A stretch of 64,000 nucleotides of DNA from Margaritifera margaritifera (lineage: Eukaryota > Mollusca > Bivalvia > Unionida > Margaritiferidae), in the NCBI GenBank assembly GCA_029931535.1, contig JAQPZY010001664.1:3008001-3072000 (forward strand), in the 5' to 3' direction. The translations under genes and the position numbers were made by a program. The notes under the pieces were generated by a model. It worked only from the letters and a program-made list of their open reading frames with translations. It searched no databases and was not told the DNA's origin. The first letter of the stretch is position 1, and each line of letters opens with the position of its first letter. This document shows, piece by piece, positions 48,816-59,762 of the stretch.

Positions 48816-49770
48816 TTACTACATGGCAATGGAATTGTAGGGGTATTAGGCAAAATGTCGCAGAGTTATCAGTTAGGATTCTAAGCGAACACCGTAAACC
48901 AGATGTGGTGTGCTTGCACCAGACCCTCTTGAGGGAGAAAACAACAACACTACCAAAAATCCCTGGTTATTCCACTAACTTTTGTAAACAAAGACCCCAG
49001 GGGAAAAAGGGGGGAGGCCTAGCAATCTATGTTTGCGACGCTCTCTCGAGCGAGTCTGTTGAATCACCCCACCAACCATAAACGATAACACTGCGCTTGA
49101 ACACTAGATAATAAAGATAAATACAGGTAACACTCCTCTAATTATAGTAAACATCTACGATCCAGGCGGGGACCAGTATACCGAAATAGCAACCCTTCAA
49201 TCAATCATTAAAAATCTAGGAGATAACATCATCATATGTGGGAATTTCAATGCCCACAGTGAACAATGGGGAGGAAATCAATTGGATAGTTGGATAGGCG
49301 GGGGGGGGGGGGGGGCAATATTATTGAGAGGTGGATCTCGACATCAAATTTAGTAATTTTAAATGATTGAACTGGTACCAGAATCAACCCGACAAACGGG
49401 AAAATATCAGCCATTGATCTCACCATGTGCTCGCCCAAGATCGCGGAAATCGCCGACTGGGAGGTAGACCGATCAGGGACACTAGGGAGCGACCACTTTC
49501 CAATATGGACCACCATCCACACCAAAATCCATAAAAATAATAAAAGTCATATCCCCAAGTGGAGATATGATAAGGCGGAATGGGGGTCGTTCCGTTTTCC
49601 TTGTGAAGGAATTACATACGCTCAGCTGTACAATGAAAATATTGAAACCTTCAATCAAAATATCGTAGAGACGCTCTCCTCGGCAGCTGAGCGTTGTATA
49701 CCAAAAAAACGGGAGGAGGGGCCGGCAAACAGTTTGTTCCATGGTAGAGCAATGATTGTAAGCAAGCCAT
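48815..49770 (+). pseudogene. LINE ORF2 endonuclease domain
   Basis: Reads Trp-Gln-Trp-Asn-Cys-Arg-Gly-Ile (48830), Lys-Pro-Asp-Val-Val-Cys-Leu-His-Gln-Thr (48900), Gly-Gly-Gly-Leu-Ala-Ile-Tyr-Val (49010), Cys-Gly-Asn-Phe-Asn-Ala-His (49240) and Gly-Ser-Asp-His-Phe-Pro-Ile (49490). This is the ordered motif set of AP-like endonucleases. In the Cys-Gly-Asn-Phe-Asn motif, Asn replaces the usual Asp of Gly-Asp-Phe-Asn. A 17-G run (49301-49316) causes a frame slip. Confidence 0.75.
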
Positions 49771-50139
49771 AAAGGAGAAAAAGAAAGCTCTAAACCGATT
49801 TAGACATACAAAAAACTCTAATGACTTCCTTGCTTACAAGGAAAAGGAACTACTGGATAAAAACACCTAAACCAAGCAAACAAACATCATGGAAAACATT
49901 CTGCTCATCGTTAAACTATAGATCAAATTCCAAACAAGTATGGGACAAAATTTAAAACCTTAGGGGAAAAGGATAAAGAGCGTCCCCAAGAATCGCACGG
50001 CTTAACACTGATTTGGAAAAAGCCGAAAAACTAGCCTCTCACTTTGCTAACATGAGCTGCAACTCCAATCATTCGCAAAACTTTAAAAAAATAGTAGAGA
50101 AAAAACACCCCCAGTTGTTCACAGATAGGGGCGACCACT

Positions 50140-51100
50140 CAAGCCCGTGAAACATGGACTTTACCATATACGAATGGCGACAAGCGCTCAATAGGAAAAA
50201 GAAACCTACAGCACCCGGGGAGGATACATTGGGATACGACATCTATAAAAAAAAAATCCCGGAAAAACGGCCTTGATGGTTTTGCGTATGCTGAATGCTT
50301 CATGGAGATCGGATAAAATCCCACAAAAGTGGAAACATGCAATAGTTGTCGCAATCCCGAAACCCGGAAAGAATCCAGCGGACATAAAGTCATACAGGCC
50401 CATCTCCCTAACAAAATGTCTATGCAAAATCATGGAAACAATGATAAACAATAGGATAAAGTACCACCTGGAAAGCAAGAACCTGCTGTCCCACAATCAA
50501 CGCGGCTTCCGCAATAAACGATCCACTTTGGACCAAATAATGCGATTGGAATCAAGCATCAGACTTGCATTTAATGCTAAGAGGAAATTGGATCGTAACC
50601 TGATCGCGATCTTCCTAGATCTCGAGAAGGCCTACGACCTAATGTGGACCAAAGGGCTGATTGCCAAACTCAACCACTACGGAATTTCAGGCCGCATGCA
50701 CAAGTGGATAGCGGATATTCTTACGGGTCGTAGCATATATATCAAGGTTGACAATTAATACTCAGAATGTCACAATGTAGAAAATGGAACCCCCCAGGGT
50801 AGCGTTCTGAGTACGACCTTTTTTAATATTATGATTAACGACCTGGAAAAATCAATCGACCCGTCCTGTCTGGACCTATCTCAGTTTGCCGACGATAGCG
50901 TGATTTGGAAAGCGGGAAACCCCGACAGCGAAGCTGTGGTCGGACGACTGCAGGTGGAGCTGGACAGGATCGGTCGATGGGCTGACAGGTGGGGATTCAA
51001 AGTATCCCCCGGCAAAACTTTAGGCGTAATGTTCACACCTAAAACTAAAATTCATAGGAACCCCCGAAATTATACTTAAACGGAGTTTTATTTAAACTTG
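50140..51100 (+). pseudogene. LINE ORF2 reverse transcriptase
   Basis: Reads Thr-Ala-Pro-Gly-Glu-Asp (50205), Ser-Tyr-Arg-Pro-Ile-Ser-Leu (50390), Gln-Arg-Gly-Phe-Arg (50500), Ile-Phe-Leu-Asp-Leu-Glu-Lys-Ala-Tyr-Asp (50615, motif A), Gly-Thr-Pro-Gln-Gly-Ser-Val-Leu-Ser (50790) and Phe-Ala-Asp-Asp-Ser (50888, active-site box). One frameshift lies near 50260 and a TAA near 50757. Copies element RNA at the nicked target. Confidence 0.85.
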
Positions 51101-51721
51101 AAAAAGTTGCCAAATTCCTGGGCATGCTCTTCGATGAGCACCTTACGTGGAACAATCATCCAACAGAATTGGTGAGAAGATGCGGACTGGACCTTAACCT
51201 CCTCCAGAACCTTAAGGGCTCCCATTGGGGGACGGACCAGTCTTCACTCCTCACACTATATTTAACTCTGATTAGGTCAAAAATAGACTACGGGTGACAG
51301 GGTTACGCTTCGGCTCGCCCCAGCACCCTAAAGAAATTAGATCAAATTCAGCGCAAGGCCCTGATTGTATGCACCGGTGCTCTTCGGAATATTTCCGGAG
51401 AAGAACTCAACATTCTAACAGGGGAACAACCCCTCAATCTGAGACGGGAGGAGTTGCTCCTAAGATATGAGGCTAGAATATCAGTCCACCCGAAGTCGCA
51501 TCTTACTCAAACAACAATCGATAAATGCAACAAACCCTTCCGACCCAAACTGCTAATGAATTTACCAGGAGGAAAACAAAATACAAGAATTAAAGAGGGA
51601 TTTAAACATCACAAATATCCAGGCGGAAATCATAAAATATCCTGATAGCACCCCCTGGACATATAAGCCCCCCATAATAAACTTAAATGCACTACATTAT
51701 GGGGATAAAAACGAACAACCA

Positions 51722-52652
51722 ATGAACATGAGGGCAAAAATCCTTTTAGAAATAGAAAGTAGATACGAGGGATTCACCATAGTATACACCGACGGCTCAA
51801 AAACCCCGGACTCAGGACGCACTGCGGCACCAGTGGTAATTCCCGGGGAGGGTATCACACTGGGGGCGAGACAACCGGGTCTCTGCTCAATATACTCAGC
51901 CAAATTCTGGGCCATAAAACAAGCCATTGAATGGATACATGAAACCAAAAAGCAAAAAAACAGTGATTGTGAGCTACTCCATCAGTGTGCTGCGTTCCCT
52001 GGAATCAGGAAACTCCAGCAGAGAGAATTTATTACGAAAGGTCTGCTTCAAACTGAAACTCCTGGAACAAAACCACCATACTGTGGAATTTATGTGGGTG
52101 CCCTCTCATATCAACATCCCTGGGAATGAGAGGGCCGACAAAGAAGCCAAAAACAGACTAAATGTGCCCACAACCCAAGAACTGGACTATAGTGTCCATG
52201 AAATATACAGTATGATCAGGAACAAAATTTACCAAAAATGGCAGTAGGAATGGGAGAACTCCAAAAAAGGACGCAGATTATACGATCTGCAGAAGAAAAT
52301 CAGTAGAAACATCGAACACCCAATCCTGACAAATCCTTACGATTATAAAATCATAAACAGGATTAAAACTGATAAAACACTACTTGCAAACAACTTTGGA
52401 AAGTATGTGCCGGGATTAACCTTAGCAGGAATAAACTGCCCAAACTGCCCCACACCAGAAACATACGAACGTGTTTTTAACATCTGCCCAAATTATAACA
52501 ATGAAAGTAAAACATCTCAAGAAAAACAAACTAAACTAAAATCCCCACTCACATACCCGGATTTCCTTAAAGAAGGAAGTAACAACATTAAATTGGTGTA
52601 CGCCAACATAGTGGGGTACGTCTCAGAAATTGGAAAAAGGGGAAAAATTTAA
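51722..52652 (+). pseudogene. LINE RNase H domain and Cys-rich C-terminus
   Basis: Reads Val-Tyr-Thr-Asp-Gly-Ser-Lys (51783, first catalytic Asp), Ser-Ala-Lys-Phe-Trp-Ala-Ile-Lys-Gln-Ala (51897, where Glu is more usual than Lys) and Val-Ser-Tyr-Ser-Ile-Ser (51970, where Asp is expected). Trp-Val-Pro-Ser-His (52093) and Gly-Asn-Glu-Arg-Ala-Asp-x2-Ala (52122) close the domain. A Cys-Pro-Asn-Cys-Pro-x4-Glu knuckle-like tail follows near 52437. Frameshift near 51960. Two catalytic positions look mutated. Confidence 0.75.
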
Positions 52653-53847
52653 CACTCTCATGGGCATCATTCTTCTTTGAACAGTATGCAAAACTAGGAT
52701 AAGCACTTTACTATTCATAACATAGAATAGAGGACAATTCAGCCTCGTATGAAGGAAGGGTCCTTTAGCACTACGGCAAACCCCAAGTCCGAGGCGGGAG
52801 AGGAGGGACCCTACCCAGGGAGGAAGGGATTGGCAGGCCTGGACCACTAAGGGCCCAGGTGCGCCCGAAAGGCGATCCAATCTCATCCCCCCCCCCCCCC
52901 CCCCGGCTGGAGAATCTCCACTCCCATAGATATGACTTAGGGGCAAGCCAAACCTCAAAACTCAACTTACCTGATAAAATTAAAAATAAAATCGATAATA
53001 AAGACACCAATTGACACATACCGTGTTAATAACACTATTAACAACAAAAACATGTAAATTAAAAACAACGACTAACTCCATTCCAGTAGACCATTGAACC
53101 CTATTATAACCAATTGTTAACCCTATTCTAACCTTTTTTTTTTTTTTTTTTGGTTGTTGGTAAACTAACCCATCTTTCTAACATGTAACTCTATTACAAT
53201 TAAAGTGAGATAACTTCAACCCCAAAATTAGTAATACTATAAGGTGGTCATAAACCCAGACCATCAGGCTCAGCCTCACAAGGTGGCACCAAATTGGAGA
53301 TTCATAACTTAGGGATATAGTGAAAAAATACTGACTCATATAAATTACCTAATATAACGTGGTTCCAAGTCCAGACCATAAGGCCCAAACTGCACAAAGC
53401 GGTTACTAATTGTTAATCGTCTTTAAAGTATACTAAGATCACAGGCATTTCAACCAAGTCGTAAGAAACTAAACCCGATCAAAATTAAATTAGCTACTAT
53501 AAGGTGGTCCTAAATCCCGGACTATAAAGCCCAGCGACACAAGGTGGCAACGTTCGGTACAATTAATAAAATCTCAGTGTAAATTATAAATTACAACTAG
53601 GTGAATCCGTTATTCTCACTACTAACCCATATTTACAGCCTGATGGTACATAGTTAACTTTCAAAATTTACAATAAGACATTAAAAAAGAACTAGATACA
53701 TCAACAATTTCTTTTTGGGCCAAAATTTCTAAAAATACCTAAATAACCCTGGACCAGCCGGAGCCTCCTGGGACGCCGTGGCGCAGCCAGCCATCCTTTT
53801 CCGCCTTTGCCTCGTCCGGACAAACTCAAATCATCAACTAAGTAATC
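52653..53847 (+). repeat. LINE 3' untranslated region with three tandem modules
   Basis: Three copies of a module of type TAAGGTGGTCxTAAA, CCxGACCATxAGGCxCA, CACAAGGTGGCA occur at about 53240-53292, 53355-53407 and 53500-53553, spaced 115-145 bp. The first part contains a 17-C run (52888-52904) and a T run (53133-53151). No gene. Confidence 0.6.
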
Positions 53848-54162
53848 CTGTAAACATTGTGGTTATATTTCTATGAACAGGAAAAATTAATTATACGCAC
53901 CCTCCCATATCGCTCCTTCAATGAACCTCCATAGTGGGGAAACCATGTAGCGATGGAGCTGTGCGAAAATAGCGTCCCTTTACGCATTAATGCATCTAGT
54001 GGGTTGCAGCCCGGTAACTCACTGGACGAGAATTAAATAAGTGTGCTCAGCACACATTTCAATCCCCCAGTGCGTGCTTCGCACGCATTGAGGATAAATA
54101 GACGTACATGGTCGAATGACCGCACACGTCTTTAATTCAAATATCATCATCATCATTTGCGC
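53848..54162 (+). repeat. hairpin-rich structured repeat, copy 2
   Basis: Second copy of 42911-43220. Stems are kept although the sequence differs: CGCACCCTCC/GGAGCTGTGCG in place of the first stem, AGTGGGTTGC/GGTAACTCACT in place of the second, GTGTGC/GCACAC, and an identical TGCGTGC-TTC-GCACGCA hairpin. Ends (ATC)4-ATTTGCGC, 19 bases before the next ORF. Confidence 0.7.
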
Positions 54163-54181
54163 CATTAATTGTCAACTGAAA

Positions 54182-54688
54182 ATGACCACAGTGGAAAATT
54201 TGCAGGAAGCCTGGGATGTGATGGTTGGGGTAGAATATCTCTTAGAAACGATCGAGAGGTATTGGCGTTATCCGACTACTTTACCCTATGTGACAAGGCA
54301 AGTGTCAGCCCTAAGAACAGCGAGGAGCCTTGTCCATGAAGTAATGGAGGAGGAAGATGTGAAATGGAAGACCTCCTCGGTAATTCCACACTGTCGAGTG
54401 GGGATATTAAAAGAAGTCTTGGATTTGCTGGAAGGGGTGGAGTACCTCCTAGAAAAAGTACAAGAAGATTTGTGGCTATATCCACTCTTCAGTAGTGTCA
54501 GGCGGGAAGCGACTGCCCTGCTCACAGCCAATGGTCTTGCGGGCCAAGTTATAGAGACTGAAGAGAATGAAGTGACTGAGATCAAGAAGATTTGGGCCGA
54601 GGAAAGAATGGAGAAGGAGACGGAGAAGAAACAACAAGAAATCCATCGCCTGAACGAGAAATGGATGAAAATCCAGGACAATTTTTAG
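54182..54688 (+). CDS. two-repeat helical protein, Polinton-terminal family
   Basis: An intact 168-residue ORF from ATG 54182. Two related units of about 60 residues (residues 10-55 and 80-125) share Gly-Val-Glu-Tyr-Leu-Leu-Glu-x-Ile/Val, an aromatic-Tyr-Pro segment and Thr-Ala-x2-Leu. The last 45 residues are a Glu/Lys/Gln coiled coil. The same unit is seen once at 13735-13590 at the end of Polinton A, followed by a histone-type stem-loop; no such loop is seen here. It may be the right terminal gene of Polinton B, separated by later LINE insertion. Function unknown. Confidence 0.5.
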   Translation: MTTVENLQEAWDVMVGVEYLLETIERYWRYPTTLPYVTRQVSALRTARSLVHEVMEEEDVKWKTSSVIPHCRVGILKEVLDLLEGVEYLLEKVQEDLWLYPLFSSVRREATALLTANGLAGQVIETEENEVTEIKKIWAEERMEKETEKKQQEIHRLNEKWMKIQDNF

Positions 54689-54891
54689 CTTTTCCTTCTA
54701 TAACCACTTTTTCCCCATGTATTCGATGTACTTGAACCGTATGTAAATGACTTTTATCATTTATTTGCTTCATAATGCCCCACCCCACCCCATAAGATAA
54801 CAAAGACAAAACAAACCGCAGGAAAACTTCAGCTCTTAAAGTTTAAAATTTCGTTTTTGTAACAAAAAGTTTGTAACTCATTCTGCATAAT

Positions 54892-54980
<89 letters not shown>

Positions 54981-55278
54981 GTTTGTTAGCCCCATTGTTG
55001 GAATACACATCTACACATATCTAGTACATTACAACATGGGCAAGATCGATATGATTAAAATCGATATCTACTAATAAACTAATGTCCGTTATGTTGGAGA
55101 TGTCGATTTTAATCAGACTGGGTACTGATTATATTTGTATTTAGTAGGTAAGTCAGGTCAATTCAATTTATCTTAATTCGTGGAAACACCTTTCTTTCTA
55201 TCTTTATTTTCAGGAAAGGGCGTCTTCGAGTTCAGAAAAGTATAGCACGTACATATCAAAGGTATATGCGTACAGCAT
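54689..55278. other. no gene; (TA)n microsatellite
   Basis: AT-rich spacer. A TA tract of about 85 bp spans 54894-54978. TCGAT-containing ATCGATATGATTAAAATCGATAT lies near 55046-55068. Confidence 0.8.
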
Positions 55279-55977
55279 GGGCCCGTTCCATTCTGAATCG
55301 TACACCACCATCGATCTTTGAAAGTATTTACCTGGGCCAGTTACTATCTAGCTGAGGATTATTTAATCTTTTTATACCTTACAAAATTTCAAACCAAACC
55401 TTGATCCGTCTACGCATAATTAAGTACCTTTAAAATAGCAAGTAATTTTAACGTTATTATTATTATAGAAGATGATTATGATTTTTACAAAAATATTATA
55501 ATGCTATTTTTATTCAGACTTCGTTATTTTGGAATGTGTGGGATATAATTAACAAAAATATGGTGTTTATATTCTACTTACATTACAATTTATGATTCAA
55601 ATAATTTTTTCACTGTAGTTTTTCGTACACTTTATTTTAATTGTACTGTTTATAGCGGATGGTATTGTGATCGTTTTATACAGTATAAATGTACCGACTT
55701 TTAATTTTACTTGCGCGAGGATCTGTGTCGCAACCATGCACCTTGTGACGTGTATTAGGCTGTACTTGTACTATAAATAGTATTTTCTTCAACATTGCAC
55801 TCGCCGTTTACAACTTTATTTTTCCAAATTAAAAAAGTATGCATAGACTGAACAAGGTTTGGTTTGAAATTTTGTAAGGTATAAAGAAATTAAATAATTC
55901 CCAGCTGGATAGTAACTGACCCAGGTAAATACTTTTGAAGATCGAAGGTGGTGTACGATTCAGAATGGAACGGGCCC
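55279..55977. mobile_element. 699-bp MITE with about 145-bp terminal inverted repeats
   Basis: Begins GGGCCCGTTCCATTCTGAAT and ends with its reverse complement. Inverted similarity continues through CACCACC, TATTTACCTGGG, CAGTTACTAT and TTTCAAACCAAACCTTG to about 55425 and 55838. Both flanks show AT next to the GGGCCC ends. The AT-rich centre has no ORF. A non-autonomous DNA transposon; the parent family is not identifiable. Confidence 0.85.
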
Positions 55978-56487
55978 ATATTATTATAAAGTGGTTTCAG
56001 TCACTGAAATGTACATTAGGGTCAGGCCATGCAATTTGGGGTTGGGATAGGGATAGGCGTAGGGGTGGAGTCGCATTTGAATTCCATCCATTATATATTT
56101 TTTCTTGTATCTGAACATACTTTTTTTCAACTAATATAATGGATTTAAATATTTCATTTTTCTCTACAAACCGGAGCATTATTTTTGTCAAGCTATTTGG
56201 GGGCCGGAAATAAAAAATAAATAACAGGTCCCTCTCGCCTCTCCACCCCGAAAAAAGGCTGCATACTTTCAAGAGTTATATAACAAATTACATTTCCACA
56301 ATATTTGCAGAAGATGTGGGAATCGTTCTTCTTCTTTTCAAGGGTCTCGGGTTTGATACGCGCCCAGGCCAGCATGGGTCGGGTGCATCGTGTAACATTG
56401 GATATTTTTTATTTTATTTGTCGCCTCAGTACAATAGCTCGTTCAGAGCTAGTATTTTTATGTTAACTAGGGGTGGGGGGGGGGGGT
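55978..56487. other. no gene recognised
   Basis: Low-complexity and AT-rich spacer with a G run (56470-56486). A GTTTGATACGC motif near 56350 could be a worn tRNA-type B box. Confidence 0.5.
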
Positions 56488-56655
56488 CGAAGCTGCTCAG
56501 TTGGTAGAGCGTCCGACTCGTAATCCGAGGGTCGCGGGTTCGATACTGGCATCGGTGTGTCCTTTTCAAATTACACTTAGCTCCCATTTTCTCGCCATGA
56601 TATAGCCAATAGTGTGTTCAAAGCGCCAATAAAACAATCAACAAACAATTATGTT
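56488..56655 (+). mobile_element. tRNA-derived SINE
   Basis: The head has a Pol III A-box-like GCTCAGTTGGTAGAGC and a B-box GGGTTCGATAC at tRNA spacing. It is followed by an unrelated body with TCCTTTTC...ACTTAG and a 3' end AAAGCGCCAATAAAACAATCAACAAAC, as in molluscan SINEs. The anticodon stem does not pair well, so it is not a tRNA gene. Confidence 0.75.
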
Positions 56656-57257
56656 ACTCAGACTACCGACGTTAAATAAAAATTCTTGTATCTTTCCCAG
56701 GTCGTGTTAAATATTTGAACAGTTATGTTGAGGTGCAAACATCTAACATGCGGTGGGAAAGGTCAGATGAAACTCGGAAAAGTTTAGTTGGTGTTTTATG
56801 GCACATTAAAGGTTACATGTACATCGTGTTACTAGGCGGTGGTGTACAGAGGTTGCTTTTTGACTTGACAGAACAGGCAGAGGTTATTCCGATTGCATAA
56901 AAGTCGTCTGCCTGGAAAGACTACTTTCGGTTTCTATGCTCAGGTAGGAGTTCAGTGATACATTTGTTGTTCTTTGGGCTTTCCGCCATTAACATCATTT
57001 TATTTTTGGCTCTACTAATAAGTAGAGCGTTTGATTCGTTGTGACAATTGTGGAAGAAAACCTTGCGTTTTTGTGGTGCTTTTTGTTAAATGTGAAGATT
57101 TTCTTCAGCTGCCACAAAATGGCGACTGCATTGTGAAACTTTCTGTTGAAGGTTGAGAATTCTGTTCTTTAGGGGCACTATACTTATACGGTAGGTAGCA
57201 ACAGGGGATGATTTTTTTCAGAATTACAGAATATATGAAAATTGAATGTTTTCTGGA
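56656..57257. other. no gene recognised
   Basis: AT-rich spacer; a short ORF at 56715-56900 looks like chance. Confidence 0.5.
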
Positions 57258-57905
57258 TAATATGAGTATGCATAATTAAAAAAAAACCTCTTTATGATCT
57301 CTTGAAATAAATTCACAGGAAGCATTCAAACACATGCACCGCCCACCATTTTTAATATTGGTCTTTGGTCACCTTTTGCCAATTCTTGACCTCATGTTAT
57401 TTCCAGCTGAAATTTGCATATTGCTTACATATGGTTATATAGAAATGTTTTGTGAACATTCATCTTTAAGAATAAGTTCAACAAGTGCCCCCCTCCCCTT
57501 ATATTTTTGTATGAAATACTATATTCTTGTGTCATACACAAGTTTAAATTATATGTTACTCTTAAAATGGAATGTTTTCTACATAATTTGAGTGTGCAGA
57601 ATTAAAAAATGAACCTTTCTTTATGATATCTTTCGAAATAAATTCGCAGGAAACATTCAGACACATGCACCATCCGCCATTTTTAATATTGGTCTTTGGT
57701 CACTTTTTGCAAATTCTTGACCATATGTTATTTCATGCTGAAGTTTGCATATTTCTTACATGTGGGTATATAGAAACGTTTTGTGAACATTCAGCTTTAA
57801 GAATAAATTCACTTTTTCTATGTTCCAGGTACTTCTGAAGCCTTTCTGTGCCTTTTTATGAAGTGTGCACCTAACATTTTGCATGACATACCATATATTT
57901 GAGTC
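57258..57905 (+). repeat. 331-bp tandem duplication
   Basis: 57258-57555 is repeated at 57589-57900 with about 85 percent identity (shared blocks ACACATGCACC, CCATTTTTAATATTGGTC, GTTTTGTGAACATTCA). Both copies contain similar ORFs, but these reflect the duplication, not a known gene. Confidence 0.8.
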
Positions 57906-57953
57906 ATGCACAATTTGAAATTATATGTTACTCTTAAAACCAATTGTGCATAT

Positions 57954-58805
57954 TGTTACGACTCTAGGGGTAATGTAACAGAATAAAAGACACAAACAAG
58001 CTTTCAAGATTAAAATGCAAATCTTTAATTTCCTAAAATATTGAAAGAATTAAAATAGTTCAACAAATAATCAAAGTGAAAGAATTAAAATAACTTACAG
58101 TATAGAATATCCTAAAAAGTCCTAAAATGTTTTAAAGTTCACTTCCTGATGTTAATCCGAGTAATCCGGATGAAGTATTCCGAATGAAAATAACCTGTAC
58201 TGTGCTGAAACTGATAAGTTCTGATTAAATTCAAAATAATCCTTGCAAGTCTGGAATCTCACAAGTTTTAGAATAATGTCCGATAATTCCACGGAGCTGT
58301 ATAGTAATTCAGATGAATTACTAATTAAATAAATTCCACACAGAACTGAATAATTTCAATAACCTCTCTTCTTTCAAGCAATTGTAAAGAATGATAATTC
58401 CCAAGATTATTCCCTGTATATCTTTACTAAGTGCGCAGAATTAAAAGGGAATACCCTTTTTCCGTCTTTAATAATGTGGTATTTCAAAATAACACAACCC
58501 TCTAAGAACCAATCAGGAACTAGGTTACGCGTCATTTACCCAAAGGTCTAGTGTACTAAAAATCTTAAAAAGTAAACATAATATTGATTCAGAATGGAAT
58601 GTGACCTTTCAATGTTGATTTCCAAAAATACAGAGCTAGGTCGACTTCATTTTCCCGCGCAATTGATCATGTGACCACTTATTGATCAAGCAGTAGTCGT
58701 ATCTATACATATATGCTAGCCTCTATTCAGAATAAAAACAGAGATCATAAATTAGTAAATTAAATCATTATATAAAAAAAATAAAGGAGGCATGATTCCG
58801 TAACA
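57954..58805 (-). mobile_element. solo LTR (TGTTACG family), minus orientation
   Basis: Starts TGTTACGACTCTAGGGG, ends GATTCCGTAACA. The first 150 bp closely match 33073-33220. ATAT flanks both sides (57950-57953 and 58806-58809), a 4-bp target duplication. Confidence 0.85.
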
Positions 58806-59549
58806 ATATTCATTAGTGTTCTTATACATACATATACATTGATCTGAAATTACAATTGAGTAATTGCCATTTTAAAATTTAGTTATTGTAAGATATTTTC
58901 GATAAATTTTCTTATTTTTAAAATAAAATCAGTGACTCACAAAAAATAATTGTGACCATCATTTTGAGCAATGCTACACAGTTCATGAAGTAGAGGCAAG
59001 TGTTAAAATGTGGACTTGGAGAAAGAACTGATACTGAGTTGGTTCTCAAGAAAAATGTATGATTATGTTTTCTAAACGGAGAAATGCTAAAGATCGATTC
59101 TCTGTTCTTTATTATGACAATGTTTATATTGATATTCACAAAAAATGACATGAATTGGCTTTCTTTTCTTCCAAATTCTGCAAAATGGTTTAACTTTTAC
59201 CGCTTATTCACCTATACTAAATATGAAAATTTTAATTTAAATACCAGTGTCTCTAGATAAGAATCTTACCTGGAGTAGATGGCCTGAGAGTGATAATATC
59301 TCAGTGATTATCAGTCACAATGTCGAGTCCAACGTTGAAAATACATTACACAACAAAATTTGTACCAAAATTTTATAATAAATTTAGTATCATGACTGAC
59401 AATACGTTTGTATAATCTGAATCATTGGTATAAATGTCTGCTCTTTCATACAATAAAATTTTTGTGTGTTTTTGAACCCAATTTATGTCATACTGTTGTC
59501 ATTTACATTTTTTATGTAGCCATGTGCTGGGAAGAGTTACTGTTCTTGT
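58806..59549. other. no gene recognised
   Basis: AT-rich non-coding DNA; the minus-strand ORF at 59151-58918 has no supporting feature. Confidence 0.5.
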
Positions 59550-59559
59550 TGTCATTGGT

Positions 59560-59752
59560 TTGGTTTGGTTTTGGTGCTTTATGGCACAGGAACACAAGTA
59601 GGTTATTTAGTGCCGAGGCAATTGGAGTAAAGTGCCTTGCCCAAGGATACACTACAGTAGCTGACCCAGGCTGATCTAGTGGTAGGATTTGAACCCGCAC
59701 CCTTTTGGTCGTGAGTCCGGTGCACTAACCACTGAGCCACCACGGCTCCTGC
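59560..59752 (-). mobile_element. tRNA-derived SINE with 10-bp target duplication
   Basis: On the minus strand: GTGGCTCAGTGGTTAGTGC (A-box region), GGGTTCAAATCCTA (B box), then a body with CTTGGGCAAGGCACTTTACTC and a CAAACCAAACC-type tail. TGTCATTGGT flanks it at 59550-59559 and 59753-59762, so insertion was precise. Confidence 0.85.
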
Positions 59753-59762
59753 TGTCATTGGT

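Larger units (their letters stand above)
44640..54162 (+). mobile_element. LINE with RNase H domain (I-like), interrupted
   Basis: The plus-strand order is ORF1 with Cys-rich knuckles, endonuclease, reverse transcriptase, RNase H, a Cys-rich C-terminus, then a long 3' untranslated region with three tandem modules and the hairpin-rich tail. An RNase H domain after the reverse transcriptase places it in the I-type group of LINEs. A separate transposon (about 46690-48605) sits between ORF1 and ORF2. The 5' limit is uncertain; the 3' limit is set at the end of the hairpin-rich repeat. Confidence 0.75.

Noticed and set aside
56488..56562. tRNA gene on the plus strand
   Set aside because: A and B boxes are present, but the anticodon stem does not pair and a SINE body with an (ATCAACAA)-type tail follows, so it is a SINE head.
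59680..59750. tRNA gene on the minus strand
   Set aside because: tRNA-like boxes continue into a SINE body and the unit is bracketed by a 10-bp duplication.
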